Shown here: positions 27,522-35,516 of the stretch, piece after piece
Position numbering within the stretch: the first letter of the stretch is position 1
Layout of the letters: every line of letters begins with the position of its first letter
Assembly (NCBI RefSeq): GCF_004363095.1
Contig: NZ_SNYO01000001.1
Location: forward strand, 620,001-684,000
Reading direction: 5' to 3'
Length of the DNA: 64,000 nucleotides
Origin: Actinomycetospora succinea
GTDB taxonomy: Bacteria; Actinomycetota; Actinomycetes; Mycobacteriales; Pseudonocardiaceae
The notes under the pieces: generated by a model
What the model saw: only the letters and a program-made list of their open reading frames with translations
What the model was told of the DNA's origin: nothing
Databases searched by the model: none
Translations under genes and position numbers: made by a program

Positions 27522-29119
27522 GCCGTCCCCCGATCCGAGCGAAGGGCACCATCGCTCGATCTAGGTGAGCGAAGGTGCCCTTCGCTCGGAACGGGGGCGG
27601 CGCTGTCCGCGAGCGCCGTGTAGTCGCCGCCGACGAGCACCCGGCGCAGCGTCTTGCCGACCGCGGAGCGGGGGACCGCGTCGACCGCGATCACGCGCTT
27701 CGGGCGACGCAGCGAGGGCAGGGCGTCGTGGCCCCACCGGTCGGCCGCGACCACCGCGTCCGCCGGCGCCACCCCGGCCGCCGGCACCACGAACGCCGTG
27801 ACCGCCTGCCCCCACCGTTCGTCCGGGAGCCCGACCACCACGACGTCGGCCACCGCCGGGCAGCGCACGAGCGCGGCCTCGATCTCGTCGGGGTACACGT
27901 TCTCGCCGCCCGTGTTGATCATGTCGTCGACGCGACCGGCCACCCACAGGTCGCCGTCCTCGTCGGCCACCGCGAGGTCGCCGGTGAAGTACCAGCCGCC
28001 GCGGACGGCCCTGGCGGTCGCGTCCGGGCGCAGCCAGTAGCCGGCGAACGCCTCGGGGCTCGCCATCGACACCGCGACCTGCCCCTGCTCGCCGGGCGCC
28101 ACCTCGTCGTCGGGACCCGCGCCGGGGGAGGGGTCGACGAGCCGGACGCGGCTGAACATCCCCGCCCGCCCCGCACAGCCGGGCTTCGCCGCGACGTCCG
28201 GGCCGATCGTGAAGGTGTAGATCTCGGTCGAGCCGAAGTGGTTGACGAACGCCTCGGGCGCCACGGCGTCGACCAGGCGCTCGGCCAGCGCCGGGGCCAT
28301 CGGCGCGCCCGCGTAGGCGAGCCGGCGCACCGCGGCGAGCGCAGCCGGGTCGGCGTCGCGCAGCAGCGACCAGTACATGGTCGGCACGAGGTAGAGCGAC
28401 GTGACCCGCTCGCGCGCGATCAGCTCGGCCGCCTCCGCCGCGTCGAACCGGGCCTGGGGCACCCACGTCCCGCCGGCGACGATCGTCGCGAGCAGGGTCC
28501 GCACGCCCATCGTGTGGAACAGCGGCATCACCCCGAGCACGACGTCGCCCGGGCGTCCGCCGGTCTGCACGAGGTGGGCGACGGCCGCGGCGTGCTCGGC
28601 GCGGTGGGTGCGCGGCACGCCCTTCGGTCGGCCCGTGGTGCCCGACGTGTAGAGCATGACGCTGACGTCGTCCGGGCGCGGCGGGTCGGACGGCGCGGAG
28701 TCGGGCCGGTCGAGGGACTGGCGCTCGACCTGCTCGAGGTCGAGGTGCGCGACCGGCCGGATGCGCTCGTCGGCGAGGGCCGCGGCGGTCGCCTCCTCGG
28801 TCGCGGGTTCGCTGACGACGAGCGCCGGGGCGGCGTCGGCGAGGCAGTGCGCGAGCTCGGGCGGCCCGAAGCGCGGCGAGAGCGGCGTGGCGACGGCACC
28901 GAGGCGCTGGGCGGCGAGGTGCAGCGACGCCGCCGGCTCACCGCCGTGCAGGACGAGGGCGACACGGTCGCCGCGGCGGACGCCGAGCGCGAGCAGGGTG
29001 TGCGCGAGGCGGGCGGTGCGGGCGTCCCACTCGGCGAAGGTCATCGGGCGGGGGCCGCCGACGGCGCGTCGCGTCGGGAACCGCTCGACCGCCCACGCCC
29101 AGACCGTCGCCAGATCCAT
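27518..29119 (-). CDS. Acyl-CoA ligase (AMP-forming)
   Basis: A 533-residue ANL-superfamily ligase that activates a carboxylic acid to its CoA thioester. The P-loop [12 protein letters not shown], the adenylate motif NHFGSTEIYTFT, YFTGDLAVADEDG and GGENVYPDEIE are present, and the catalytic Lys is in PRSAVGKTLRR. The final 26 or so residues (beginning APVPSEGHLRSP) are encoded by a long palindrome at 27534-27590 and are not part of the family fold. The ATG at 29119 (MDLATVWAWA) begins where homologues do. First gene of the leftward operon; divergent from a PadR-type regulator across about 90 bases with two inverted repeats. Fatty, aromatic or phenylpropenoic acid are all possible substrates. 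Confidence 0.92.
   Translation of the reverse strand: MDLATVWAWAVERFPTRRAVGGPRPMTFAEWDARTARLAHTLLALGVRRGDRVALVLHGGEPAASLHLAAQRLGAVATPLSPRFGPPELAHCLADAAPALVVSEPATEEATAAALADERIRPVAHLDLEQVERQSLDRPDSAPSDPPRPDDVSVMLYTSGTTGRPKGVPRTHRAEHAAAVAHLVQTGGRPGDVVLGVMPLFHTMGVRTLLATIVAGGTWVPQARFDAAEAAELIARERVTSLYLVPTMYWSLLRDADPAALAAVRRLAYAGAPMAPALAERLVDAVAPEAFVNHFGSTEIYTFTIGPDVAAKPGCAGRAGMFSRVRLVDPSPGAGPDDEVAPGEQGQVAVSMASPEAFAGYWLRPDATARAVRGGWYFTGDLAVADEDGDLWVAGRVDDMINTGGENVYPDEIEAALVRCPAVADVVVVGLPDERWGQAVTAFVVPAAGVAPADAVVAADRWGHDALPSLRRPKRVIAVDAVPRSAVGKTLRRVLVGGDYTALADSAAPVPSEGHLRSPRSSDGALRSDRGTA
27534..27590 (-). repeat. 57-bp near-perfect palindrome inside the ligase 3' end
   Basis: Arms 27534-27557 and 27567-27590 are 24 bases long with one mismatch and a nine-base loop (GATCTAGGT). 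It encodes part of the ligase C-terminal tail and ends directly before the GGGGGA ribosome site of the large-subunit gene. Both arms match the 16839-16883 palindrome, with the shared cores CGAAGGGCACC and GGTGCCCTTCG. Confidence 0.85.
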
Positions 29120-29150
29120 CGGCCGCCGCCTCCCGATCATGCTCCGCCGC

Positions 29151-29173
29151 ATACCATCTGTTTCGGACGGTAT
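29151..29173. promoter_or_regulatory. Operator-like inverted repeat, ligase/PadR intergenic region
   Basis: ATACCATC (29151-29158) and GACGGTAT (29166-29173) form a dyad with seven of eight positions matching. It lies 32 bp upstream of the ligase start and before the regulator start, so it is the natural target of the PadR-type protein. ATAC/GTAT ends resemble PadR-family sites. Confidence 0.5.
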
Positions 29174-29177
29174 GGGA

Positions 29178-29206
29178 CGTACCGCGAGGCAGCAAGGATC
29201 GGTACG
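29178..29206. promoter_or_regulatory. Second inverted repeat upstream of the PadR-type gene
   Basis: Perfect arms CGTACCG (29178-29184) and CGGTACG (29200-29206) are separated by 15 bases and lie just before the proposed regulator start. It may be a second regulator site or an mRNA hairpin that hides the ribosome site AAGGA within its loop. Confidence 0.4.
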
Positions 29207-29210
29207 CTCC

Positions 29211-29768
29211 GTGGTCGTGGCCGACCGGCTCTCCCCGACCTCGTACGTCGTCCTCGGGACGATCGCGCTGCGCGGGCCGTCCACGTCCTACGACCTGAAG
29301 CGGGCGGTCGGGCGCTCCATCGGCTACTTCTGGCACTTCCCGCACGCGCAGCTCTACTCGGAGCCGCAGCGGCTGGTCGAGCTCGGCCTGCTCGACGCCG
29401 AGACGGAGCCCGACGGGCGGCGCCGGCGCACCTACCGGCTCACCGACCAGGGGCTGGCCGAGCTGCGCTCCTGGCTCGCCGAGCCCACGCCCGAGCACTT
29501 CCAGATGCGCGACATCGCCGAGCTCAAGCTGTTCTTCAACGAGGTCGGCGAGCAGGACGACGTCGCGCGGCTGGCCCGCGAGCAGGTCGCCGCGCACCGC
29601 GAGCGCATCGCGGTCTACGAGGACATGCAGGGCCGGTATGCCGATCTCGACGCCGTTGCCAAGCGCATGATCACCCTGCGCCTCGGCCTGGAGATGGAGC
29701 ACGCCGCGCTGCGGTTCTGGTCGGCGCTGCTGGACGAGGTGACCGAGGCCGAGGAGGAGTCCGCATGA
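29211..29768 (+). CDS. PadR-family transcriptional regulator
   Basis: About 185 residues. The N-terminal winged helix reads SPTSYVVLGTIALRGPSTSYDLKRAV, then FPHAQLYSEPQRLVELGLLDAE and RRRTYRLTDQGLAELRSWL, the PadR pattern. The C-terminal part from about residue 90 is helical and fits the dimerisation domain of the longer PadR subfamily. The GTG at 29211 is preferred to the ATG at 29172, which overlaps an inverted repeat; GTG 29217 is also possible. It is divergent from the ligase-hydroxylase operon and is presumably its repressor. PadR proteins often respond to phenolic acids, which fits but does not prove an aromatic substrate. Confidence 0.88.
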   Translation: MVVADRLSPTSYVVLGTIALRGPSTSYDLKRAVGRSIGYFWHFPHAQLYSEPQRLVELGLLDAETEPDGRRRRTYRLTDQGLAELRSWLAEPTPEHFQMRDIAELKLFFNEVGEQDDVARLAREQVAAHRERIAVYEDMQGRYADLDAVAKRMITLRLGLEMEHAALRFWSALLDEVTEAEEESA

Positions 29769-30055
29769 CCGCCCCCGACGACGACCTGGTGGCCGGCGAG
29801 CCCCGCCGGGTGCTGCGCCGCGCCCTCTCGCACCTGTCCACGCAGCGCCGCGACGACGGCTCGCTCGAGCTGCTCGGCGAGGTGCCGCCCGACCTGGCCG
29901 ACCCGCTGATGCGCGCCCTCGAGCGCGTGGCCGGCGAGCTCGTGGACGACGACGAGCGCCGGGGCGAGGTGCCCCGCAGCGGCGGGCGGCTCCACGCCGA
30001 CGCGTTCGTCGCCCTGCTGCTGCGGGTCACCGACACCCCGGCCGACCAGGCCTAA
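29765..30055 (+). CDS. Small hypothetical protein coupled to the PadR gene
   Basis: A 96-residue acidic protein ([16 protein letters not shown]) whose ATG overlaps the regulator stop in an ATGA, so it is translationally coupled. Two helical segments ([15 protein letters not shown] and [16 protein letters not shown]) are visible, with no Cys, membrane or signal segment. I do not recognise the family. It may modulate the regulator, but this rests only on coupling. Its stop overlaps the stop of the convergent L36-like gene by three bases. Confidence 0.7.
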   Translation: MTAPDDDLVAGEPRRVLRRALSHLSTQRRDDGSLELLGEVPPDLADPLMRALERVAGELVDDDERRGEVPRSGGRLHADAFVALLLRVTDTPADQA

Positions 30056-30174
30056 CCCTGGCGCGCCTTCCACTTCGGGTGCTGCTTGTTGATCACCAGG
30101 ACCTTGCCGTGCCGGCGCACGACGCTCGATCCCGGCTTCTGCTTCAGGGCCTTCAGCGAGGCGCGGACCTTCAT
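30052..30174 (-). CDS. rpmJ: Ribosomal protein L36, zinc-independent (Cys-less) paralogue
   Basis: This 40-residue protein starts [20 protein letters not shown] and ends [11 protein letters not shown]. The normal L36 zinc ligands (CxxC, Cys, His) are absent, so it is the alternative form used when zinc is scarce. It is last in a leftward run of four such genes (L33, L28, S14, L36) behind a Zur-like box. Confidence 0.9.
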   Translation of the reverse strand: MKVRASLKALKQKPGSSVVRRHGKVLVINKQHPKWKARQG

Positions 30175-30184
30175 GGGTTCTCCT

Positions 30185-30490
30185 TCACCAGCTGCTCTTC
30201 GTCACGCCCGGCAGGAAGCCGGCGTGGGCGTACTCGCGCACCCGTACCCGCGAGAGCCCGAACGCGCGCAGGTACCCGCGCGGTCGGCCGTCGACAGCGT
30301 CGCGGTGGCGGACCCGCGTCGCGCTGGCGTCCCGCGGCTGGGCGCGCAGCTCCCGTTGGGCGGACGCCCGGGCGTCCTCGGACGTCGCCGGGTGCCTGAT
30401 CAGTGCGGTCAGCTCCGCGCGCCGCTCGGCGTACCGCGCGACGATCTCCCGTCGACGCGCGTTCGCGGCGATCTTCGACTTCTTCGCCAT
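30185..30490 (-). CDS. rpsN: Ribosomal protein S14, zinc-independent paralogue
   Basis: A 101-residue long-form S14. It contains the family core [28 protein letters not shown] and ends [38 protein letters not shown] sequence, but has no cysteine, unlike the short zinc-binding S14. Under zinc limitation it can replace the zinc form in the 30S subunit and free zinc. Located between L28- and L36-type genes with 1- and 10-base gaps. Confidence 0.95.
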   Translation of the reverse strand: MAKKSKIAANARRREIVARYAERRAELTALIRHPATSEDARASAQRELRAQPRDASATRVRHRDAVDGRPRGYLRAFGLSRVRVREYAHAGFLPGVTKSSW

Positions 30491-30491
30491 C

Positions 30492-30728
30492 TCAGACCTT
30501 CTCCCCGGCCGCGCGCAGGCGGGCCACGACGGCGTCGATGCCGTCGCGGTCGACGACCTTGATCCCCTTCGCGGACAGCCGCAGCCGGACGTGCCGGCCG
30601 AGGCTGGGCGCCCAGTAGCGGCGGTCCTGGACGTTGACCCCGAACCGCCGCGGGGTGCGGACGTGCGAGTGCGAGACGTTCCGCCCCGTGCCGGGCGAGC
30701 GTCCGGTGACCTGGCAGCGGCGCGCCAT
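30492..30728 (-). CDS. rpmB: Ribosomal protein L28, zinc-independent paralogue
   Basis: A 78-residue L28 ([35 protein letters not shown]). Only Cys5 is present, so the CxxC pairs of zinc-binding L28 are missing. It is separated by one base from the S14 gene and two from the L33 gene. Confidence 0.95.
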   Translation of the reverse strand: MARRCQVTGRSPGTGRNVSHSHVRTPRRFGVNVQDRRYWAPSLGRHVRLRLSAKGIKVVDRDGIDAVVARLRAAGEKV

Positions 30729-30730
30729 CG

Positions 30731-30895
30731 TCAGCGCTCCTCGCGGAAGTCGACGTGACGCCCCACGCGGGCGTCGTACTTGCGCAGCACGAGCCGGTCG
30801 GGGTCGTTGCGGCGGTTCTTGCGGGTCACGTACGTCGTGCCGGTGCCGGCGGTCGAGCGCAGCTTGATGATCGGGCGGATGTCGTTGCGGGCCAT
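30731..30895 (-). CDS. rpmG: Ribosomal protein L33, zinc-independent paralogue
   Basis: A 54-residue L33 ([39 protein letters not shown]). All four zinc-ligand cysteines of the standard form are absent. The ATG at 30895 is chosen over an in-frame upstream ATG because MARND is the family start. It is the promoter-proximal gene of the four-gene operon, 60 bases from the divergent COG0523 gene and next to the Zur-like box. Confidence 0.95.
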   Translation of the reverse strand: MARNDIRPIIKLRSTAGTGTTYVTRKNRRNDPDRLVLRKYDARVGRHVDFREER

Positions 30896-30914
30896 GGTTC
30901 CCCTCCTTGTCGAC

Positions 30915-30927
30915 AATGATTATCGTT
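30915..30927. promoter_or_regulatory. Zur-like box between the ribosomal paralogues and the COG0523 gene
   Basis: AATGATTATCGTT is a 13-bp dyad with one mismatched pair, matching the AATGATNATCATT core of actinobacterial Zur sites. It lies centrally in the 59-bp divergent region, 19 bp from the L33 start and 27 bp from the COG0523 start, so one repressor site could control both operons. Confidence 0.7.
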
Positions 30928-30954
30928 CACACTAACGCTCGAGAGGGGAGTCCT

Positions 30955-32223
30955 ATGCCCGAGGGTCCGGAGACCGGACTGACGTTGGTGTGCGGTGCCG
31001 ACCGCGCGGCCACGGCCGCGGTGGCGGCGTCGCTCCGGGGTCCACGCGGGGTGCTCGTCGCCCCTGACCTGCGCGGACTCGGCGAGGGCGTCGTGCACCG
31101 GCGGATGGTCGACGACGACGGGGCGTGCGACGCCGTGCTCGAGCTCGCGCACGGGTGCGTGGCCTGCACGCTGCGCGAGGACCTGCTGCCGTTGCTGCTG
31201 CGCCTCGCCCGCGATCCCGCCGTGCGCCACGTCGTGCTGCTGCTCGACCCGGGCATGGAGCCCGAGGCGGTCGCCGAGGCGCTGCACGTGCTCGTGCCCG
31301 ACGGCGCCGACGCCCCGGTCACCGAGGTGCTCGCGCTGCGCGGTGTGGTCGGCGTGGTCGACGCGGAGACGTGGCTCGACGACGCCGGCGGTGACGACGC
31401 GCTCGTCGAGCGGGGGCTCGGGCTCACCGCCGACGACGAGCGCACCGTCGCGCAGATGGTGGTCGCGCAGGCCGAGTTCGCCGACGTCCTCGTCGTCGCC
31501 GGGCGCTGCCCGACGCCGTGGGACCGCGTGCGCCTCGAGGCCGTGCTCGACCGCCTGGCTCCGCGCGCGGAACGCCTGACCGTCGCCGACCCGCCCGGCA
31601 GCGCGCCGGAGATCGCCGTCGAGCTGGGCGCGGAGATCGTCACCCGGCTCGCGGACCTGCGCGACGACGCCCGCCGCGGCGTCCCCGAGGACGCGCACGC
31701 GCCGCTGCTGCGCGGCGAGCCGCCGCTCGCGCGCGACGCCGGGGTCTCGATGCTGCACGTCGGGCACCGCAGACCCTTCCACCCGGAGCGCCTGCACACC
31801 GCGATCGACGTCCTGCTGCACGGCACGATCCGGGTCCGCGGACGGGTCTGGGTGGCCTCGCAGCCCGAGCACGTGCTGTGGCTGGAGTCCGCGGGCGGCG
31901 CGCTGCAGATCGGGGTCGCGGGGACCTGGCTGGCCGGCTCCGAGGACTGGGACGACGTCCACGACGAGCGCCGGGCCGCCGCGGCCCTGCGCTGGGACGA
32001 GCGCTTCGGCGACCGCGAGCAGCAGCTCGTGGTGCTCGTCCATGACGCCGACCCGGCCGGGATCGTCGAAGCGCTCGACGCCGCGCTGCTCACCGACGAG
32101 GAGCTGGCGCTCGGGGAGCCGGCGTGGCGCCGGTTCCCCGACCCGTTCTCCCACCGGCACGTCGACCCGTGCGCGGAGCTGCCCGGGGTGGTCGACGAGG
32201 CGTTCACCGAGGGGGAGCGATGA
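30955..32223 (+). CDS. COG0523 (CobW-like) protein with degenerate P-loop
   Basis: A 422-residue relative of the COG0523 metal-chaperone GTPases. The family region [20 protein letters not shown] is present, but the usual CxCC metal site is reduced to Cys68-x-x-Cys71. The P-loop position reads [12 protein letters not shown] and lacks GKT, so GTP hydrolysis is doubtful. The C-terminal CobW-C domain is intact ([32 protein letters not shown]). Position opposite Cys-less ribosomal paralogues across a Zur-like box argues for a zinc-starvation role. The ATG at 30955 has GAGAGGGGAG upstream, and its stop overlaps the next gene (ATGA). Confidence 0.88.
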   Translation: MPEGPETGLTLVCGADRAATAAVAASLRGPRGVLVAPDLRGLGEGVVHRRMVDDDGACDAVLELAHGCVACTLREDLLPLLLRLARDPAVRHVVLLLDPGMEPEAVAEALHVLVPDGADAPVTEVLALRGVVGVVDAETWLDDAGGDDALVERGLGLTADDERTVAQMVVAQAEFADVLVVAGRCPTPWDRVRLEAVLDRLAPRAERLTVADPPGSAPEIAVELGAEIVTRLADLRDDARRGVPEDAHAPLLRGEPPLARDAGVSMLHVGHRRPFHPERLHTAIDVLLHGTIRVRGRVWVASQPEHVLWLESAGGALQIGVAGTWLAGSEDWDDVHDERRAAAALRWDERFGDREQQLVVLVHDADPAGIVEALDAALLTDEELALGEPAWRRFPDPFSHRHVDPCAELPGVVDEAFTEGER

Positions 32224-32579
32224 CCGACACCGTCGGCTTCACCGCCGTCTACTGCGGCACGGCGGACTGTCCGCACCACCAGCGCCCGGCGATCGGTCGC
32301 GAGGACGTGAGCGAGGCGCTGCGCGGCGCCGTGCGCCGGTGCCCGCACGGGATGCTGGTCAGCGCGTCGTGCCTGACGACCTCGGCGTGCGGGCAGGGCA
32401 CCGCGCCGCACGGGGCCGGGGCGCTCGTGCTGGTCCAGCCCTGCGACCACGCGCGGGCCCCGACCGGCCCGGCCGTCGTCGCCGGCCCGCTGCACGAGCC
32501 CGCCGACGTCGACGACCTGTGCACCTGGCTGGCCGGGGGCGTCGAGCACCCGCCGCCCGATCACCTGCGCGCCGGCTGA
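32220..32579 (+). CDS. Cys-rich ferredoxin-like small protein, coupled to the COG0523 gene
   Basis: A 119-residue protein with cysteines at 12, 17, 41, 51, 57, 75 and 100 ([37 protein letters not shown]). The layout and length resemble thioredoxin-like 2Fe-2S ferredoxins, but a zinc-binding role is equally possible. Its ATG overlaps the COG0523 stop, so the two are translationally coupled and presumably Zur-controlled. No transmembrane or signal segment. The function is not known to me. Confidence 0.75.
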   Translation: MTDTVGFTAVYCGTADCPHHQRPAIGREDVSEALRGAVRRCPHGMLVSASCLTTSACGQGTAPHGAGALVLVQPCDHARAPTGPAVVAGPLHEPADVDDLCTWLAGGVEHPPPDHLRAG

Positions 32580-32599
32580 GGGCGTGACAGCGTCGCGGC

Positions 32600-33457
32600 G
32601 TGACGGAGGTGCGCACACGGACACGTGCCGACGCGGTCCTCATGGTCCTCGTCGGCCAGTTCTCCGTGCAGTTCGGCGCCACGGCGGCCACCGGGCTGTT
32701 CGCGCGCGTCGGCCCGGTCGGCGCGGTGTCGCTGCGGCTGGCGTTCGCGGCGCTGGTGCTGCTGGTGGTCTGCCGGCCGCGGGTCCGGCACCTCGGGCGC
32801 CGCGACTGGGCGGCCGTCGCCGTCTTCGGTGTGGCCCTCGCGGGCATGAACTCGCTGATCTACGAGGCCATCGCCCGCATCCCGCTCGGCGCCGCGGTGA
32901 CCCTCGAGGTGCTGGGCCCGCTCGTGCTCTCGGTCGTCGCGTCGCGCCGGGCGTCGAGCTGGGTGTGGGCGGGGCTCGCGCTCGCCGGGGTCGCGCTGCT
33001 CGGGCGGGCCGGGCTCACCGGGCTCACGCTCACCGGCGCGCTGTTCGCGCTCGGCGCGGCGACGATGTGGGCGGCCTACATCCTCGCGTCCCGGCACGCC
33101 GGCGGGCGCTTCGAGCGTCTCGACGGGCTGGCGCTCGCGATGACCGTCGGTGCCGTGCTGACGGTGCCGTTCGGCGTGGTGGCGGGCGGAGCGGCGATGG
33201 TCGACCCCGTGGTGCTCGGGTGGGGGTTCGCCGTGGCGCTGCTGTCCTCGCTCGTGCCGTACAGCCTCGAGCTGCTCGCGCTGCGCCGGATGCCGACCTC
33301 GACGTTCTCGGTGCTCATGAGCCTCGCGCCGGCGATCGCCGCGACGGCGGGGTTCGTCGTCCTCGGCCAGGAGGTCACCGTGGTGTCGGCGCTGGCGATC
33401 GCGCTGGTCGTCGCGGCGAGCATCGGGGCGGTGCGGACGTCACGCCCTCTCGCCTGA
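32600..33457 (+). CDS. EamA/DMT-family exporter (RhtA-like)
   Basis: A 285-residue inner-membrane protein with about ten hydrophobic segments in two EamA repeats. The stretch IPLGAAVTLEVLGPLVLSVV and the second-half PYSLELLALRRMPTSTFSVL are like RhtA threonine/homoserine exporters. The GTG start is 20 bases after the ferredoxin-like gene, so it may be in the same message. The 3' end overlaps the convergent gene by 18 bases. The substrate is inferred only from similarity. Confidence 0.88.
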   Translation: MTEVRTRTRADAVLMVLVGQFSVQFGATAATGLFARVGPVGAVSLRLAFAALVLLVVCRPRVRHLGRRDWAAVAVFGVALAGMNSLIYEAIARIPLGAAVTLEVLGPLVLSVVASRRASSWVWAGLALAGVALLGRAGLTGLTLTGALFALGAATMWAAYILASRHAGGRFERLDGLALAMTVGAVLTVPFGVVAGGAAMVDPVVLGWGFAVALLSSLVPYSLELLALRRMPTSTFSVLMSLAPAIAATAGFVVLGQEVTVVSALAIALVVAASIGAVRTSRPLA

Positions 33458-34297
33458 CACGGTCGCCAGGAGCCGTTCCCGCAGGTCGGCGCCGCGCTGC
33501 GCGAACCCCTGCTGGGCGGCGGTGTAGGCGGCCTTGCCCTCCGGGGTCTCGATGCACACGGGCTCGTAGCCGAGGGAGGCGAGGTCGTAGGGCGAGGCGC
33601 GCATGTCGAGCACGCGGATGTCGCGGGCGAGCGTGAACGTGTCGAGCAGCAGCTCGCCGGGGACGAGGGGGCCGAGCTTGTCGGCCCACTTGTAGAGGTC
33701 CATCCCGGCGTGCAGGCAGCCCGGCTGCTCGAGCTCGACCTGGCGCGCGCGGGTCGGCGTGACGGCGTTGCGGGGCGCGGCGGCGTCGGTGAAGAACCGG
33801 TAGGCGTCGAAGTGCGAGCAGCGGATGCGGTGGGACTCGACGACCGCGTCGGTGCCGGCCGGACCGAGGCGCAGCGGGACGGCGTGCCGGGTCTCGCTGT
33901 CGCGGTAGACCATCGCCCACTCGTGCAGACCGAAGCAGCCGAGCTGGGCGGGGCGCTCCGCGGTCGCCCGGAGCAGGGCGGCGACGAAGGTGACGGTCGC
34001 CCCGCGCTCGTTGCGCAGGGTCTCGTGGTCGACCCTCGTCCCACCGCGGTCCGCCACGTAGTGCCGCCAGCCGGCGCGCTCCTCGGCGTCCTCGAGGATC
34101 ACCCCGGCGCCGGGGTGCCAGCGGCGCAGCCGGCTGGGGCGGGTCGGGTAGTAGGTGTAGAGGAAGTCCTCGACGGGGTGCGCCTCGCCGCGGGCCTTCC
34201 GCTCCCGGTGCCCCGCGGTCAGCGCGTCGGCGCGCTCGGCGTGCGCCGCGTCCCGCGCGCGCCACACCTCGCTCGCCAGCACCTCCACGCCCTCCAT
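33440..34297 (-). CDS. Conserved actinobacterial protein, often labelled 3-methyladenine DNA glycosylase
   Basis: A 285-residue soluble protein starting MEGVEVLASEVWRARDAAHA. Distinctive segments are HPVEDFLYTYYPTRPSRLRRWHPGAG, CFGLHEWAMVYRD and PGCLHAGMDLYKWA. I recall relatives in mycobacteria annotated as 3-methyladenine DNA glycosylase, but no helix-hairpin-helix or AAG-type motif is visible here, so that name is doubtful. Many conserved His, Trp and Tyr suggest an enzyme, perhaps metal-dependent. It is divergent from an ArsR-type regulator at 34360. Confidence 0.78.
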   Translation of the reverse strand: MEGVEVLASEVWRARDAAHAERADALTAGHRERKARGEAHPVEDFLYTYYPTRPSRLRRWHPGAGVILEDAEERAGWRHYVADRGGTRVDHETLRNERGATVTFVAALLRATAERPAQLGCFGLHEWAMVYRDSETRHAVPLRLGPAGTDAVVESHRIRCSHFDAYRFFTDAAAPRNAVTPTRARQVELEQPGCLHAGMDLYKWADKLGPLVPGELLLDTFTLARDIRVLDMRASPYDLASLGYEPVCIETPEGKAAYTAAQQGFAQRGADLRERLLATVSGERA

Positions 34298-34359
34298 GCT
34301 GCCAGCGTCGCCCGACGATTCGGCGCCCACCGCAGCGTCCGGCTCCTACGGTCGACGAC

Positions 34360-35145
34360 ATGCACACCGGGGGAGACGTCGACATGGCCGCGGTGGGCGA
34401 GCTGCTCGCCGACCGCGCCCGCTGCCGCATGCTGCTCGCACTCGCCGACGGCCGCGCGCTGCCCGCGAGCACGCTCGCGTCCGAGGCGGGCGTCGCCCCG
34501 TCCACCGCGAGCGGGCACCTCGGCAAGCTGACCGAGCGGGGGCTCACCGAGGTCGTCGCGACCGGCCGCTACCGCTACTACCGCCTCGCCGGCCCCGAGG
34601 TCGCCCGGCTGGTCGAGGTGCTCGGCCGGATCGCGCCGGCCCGCCCCGTCCGGTCGCTGCGCGAGGGCACGCGGGCGCACGCGCTGCGGATGGCCCGCCG
34701 CTGCTACGACCACCTCGCCGGCCGCCTCGGCGTCGCCGTCACCGACGCCCTGCGCGACCGCGGCTGGATCTCCGGCTCGGACGGCACGCCTGACCTGACC
34801 CGCCGGCAGGGTCACCAGCTGCCCGGATACGTCTCCGAGGACGGCGCCTATCAGCTCACCCCGGCCGGGCGGGAGGGTCTCGACGGTCTCGGGGTCGCCG
34901 TGCCGGAGGGGTTGGCGGCGGTGCGCTGCTGCGTCGACTGGACCGAGCAGCGCCACCACCTGTCGGGTCCGCTGGCCGCGGCGCTGCTCACGCGGTTCGA
35001 CCGGGACGGCTGGCTGCGCTCGTCGCCCGGGCACCGCGCGCTGAAGGTCACCGACGACGGCGTCGCCGGGCTCGCCGAGAGCCTCGGCGTGGGGTGGCCG
35101 CCGCCCGCGGTCGACCTGGCACCGGCCGGGGGCGCTCGACGCTGA
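34360..35145 (+). CDS. ArsR-family winged-helix transcriptional regulator
   Basis: A 261-residue regulator. The N-terminal winged helix is MAAVGELLADRARCRMLLALADG, then STLASEAGVAPSTASGHLGKL (recognition helix) and GRYRYYRLAGPEVARLVE. The C-terminal 150 residues are a second domain with CCVDWTEQRHHLSGPLAAAL, also found in longer ArsR proteins; no clustered metal-binding cysteines like ELCVCDL are seen. It is transcribed away from the 33440-34297 gene and may regulate it. A 105-bp tandem repeat array begins 33 bases after its stop. Confidence 0.88.
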   Translation: MHTGGDVDMAAVGELLADRARCRMLLALADGRALPASTLASEAGVAPSTASGHLGKLTERGLTEVVATGRYRYYRLAGPEVARLVEVLGRIAPARPVRSLREGTRAHALRMARRCYDHLAGRLGVAVTDALRDRGWISGSDGTPDLTRRQGHQLPGYVSEDGAYQLTPAGREGLDGLGVAVPEGLAAVRCCVDWTEQRHHLSGPLAAALLTRFDRDGWLRSSPGHRALKVTDDGVAGLAESLGVGWPPPAVDLAPAGGARR

Positions 35146-35178
35146 GCCCGCCGCCGGGCTGCCGAGCGCGGCGTCCTG

Positions 35179-35480
35179 GAGATCAGGAGCGACGTGGTGC
35201 ACGTCGGGCGGCGTCTCGGGTGCACGACGTCGCCCCTGATCTCCGCGAGCGGCGGCCGGGGCGGCGCACATCCCGGCGCACGAGAGATCAGGAGCGACGT
35301 GGCGCACGTCCGGCGCCGTCTCGGGTGCGTGACGTCGCCCCTGATCTCCGCGAGCGGTGGCCGGGGCGGCGCACACCCCGGCGCACGAGAGATCAGGAGC
35401 GACGTGGCGCACGTCGGGCGGCGTCCCGGGTGCGTGAGGTCGCCCTTGATCTCCGCGAGCGGGCGGCCGGACTGGGCGAG
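35179..35480. repeat. Three tandem 105-bp hairpin units
   Basis: Units start at 35179, 35284 and 35389 (period 105 bp; the third decays near 35480). Each contains arms GAGATCAGGAGCGACGT and, about 50 bp later, a near-complement ending CCTGATCTC, so each folds into a long hairpin. They fill the non-coding gap 35146-35584 between the ArsR gene and the MetE-like gene. Both strands are open, but only as low-complexity frames. The rest of the gap holds another Gly/Cys-rich dyad near 35475-35510. Confidence 0.88.
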
Positions 35481-35516
35481 CGCTCCGGCGGCGGGCGCCC
35501 CTCGCCCATCTCTCCG

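Noticed and set aside
29172..29210. ATG start for the PadR-type regulator
   Set aside because: It overlaps an operator-like dyad, and homologues begin near the SPTSYVVLG segment, so a downstream GTG was preferred.
33440..34297. Confident naming as 3-methyladenine DNA glycosylase
   Set aside because: That label is remembered from related annotations only; no glycosylase motif is visible.
35179..35480. CRISPR array
   Set aside because: The repeats are contiguous 105-bp units with no unique spacers, and there are no cas genes.
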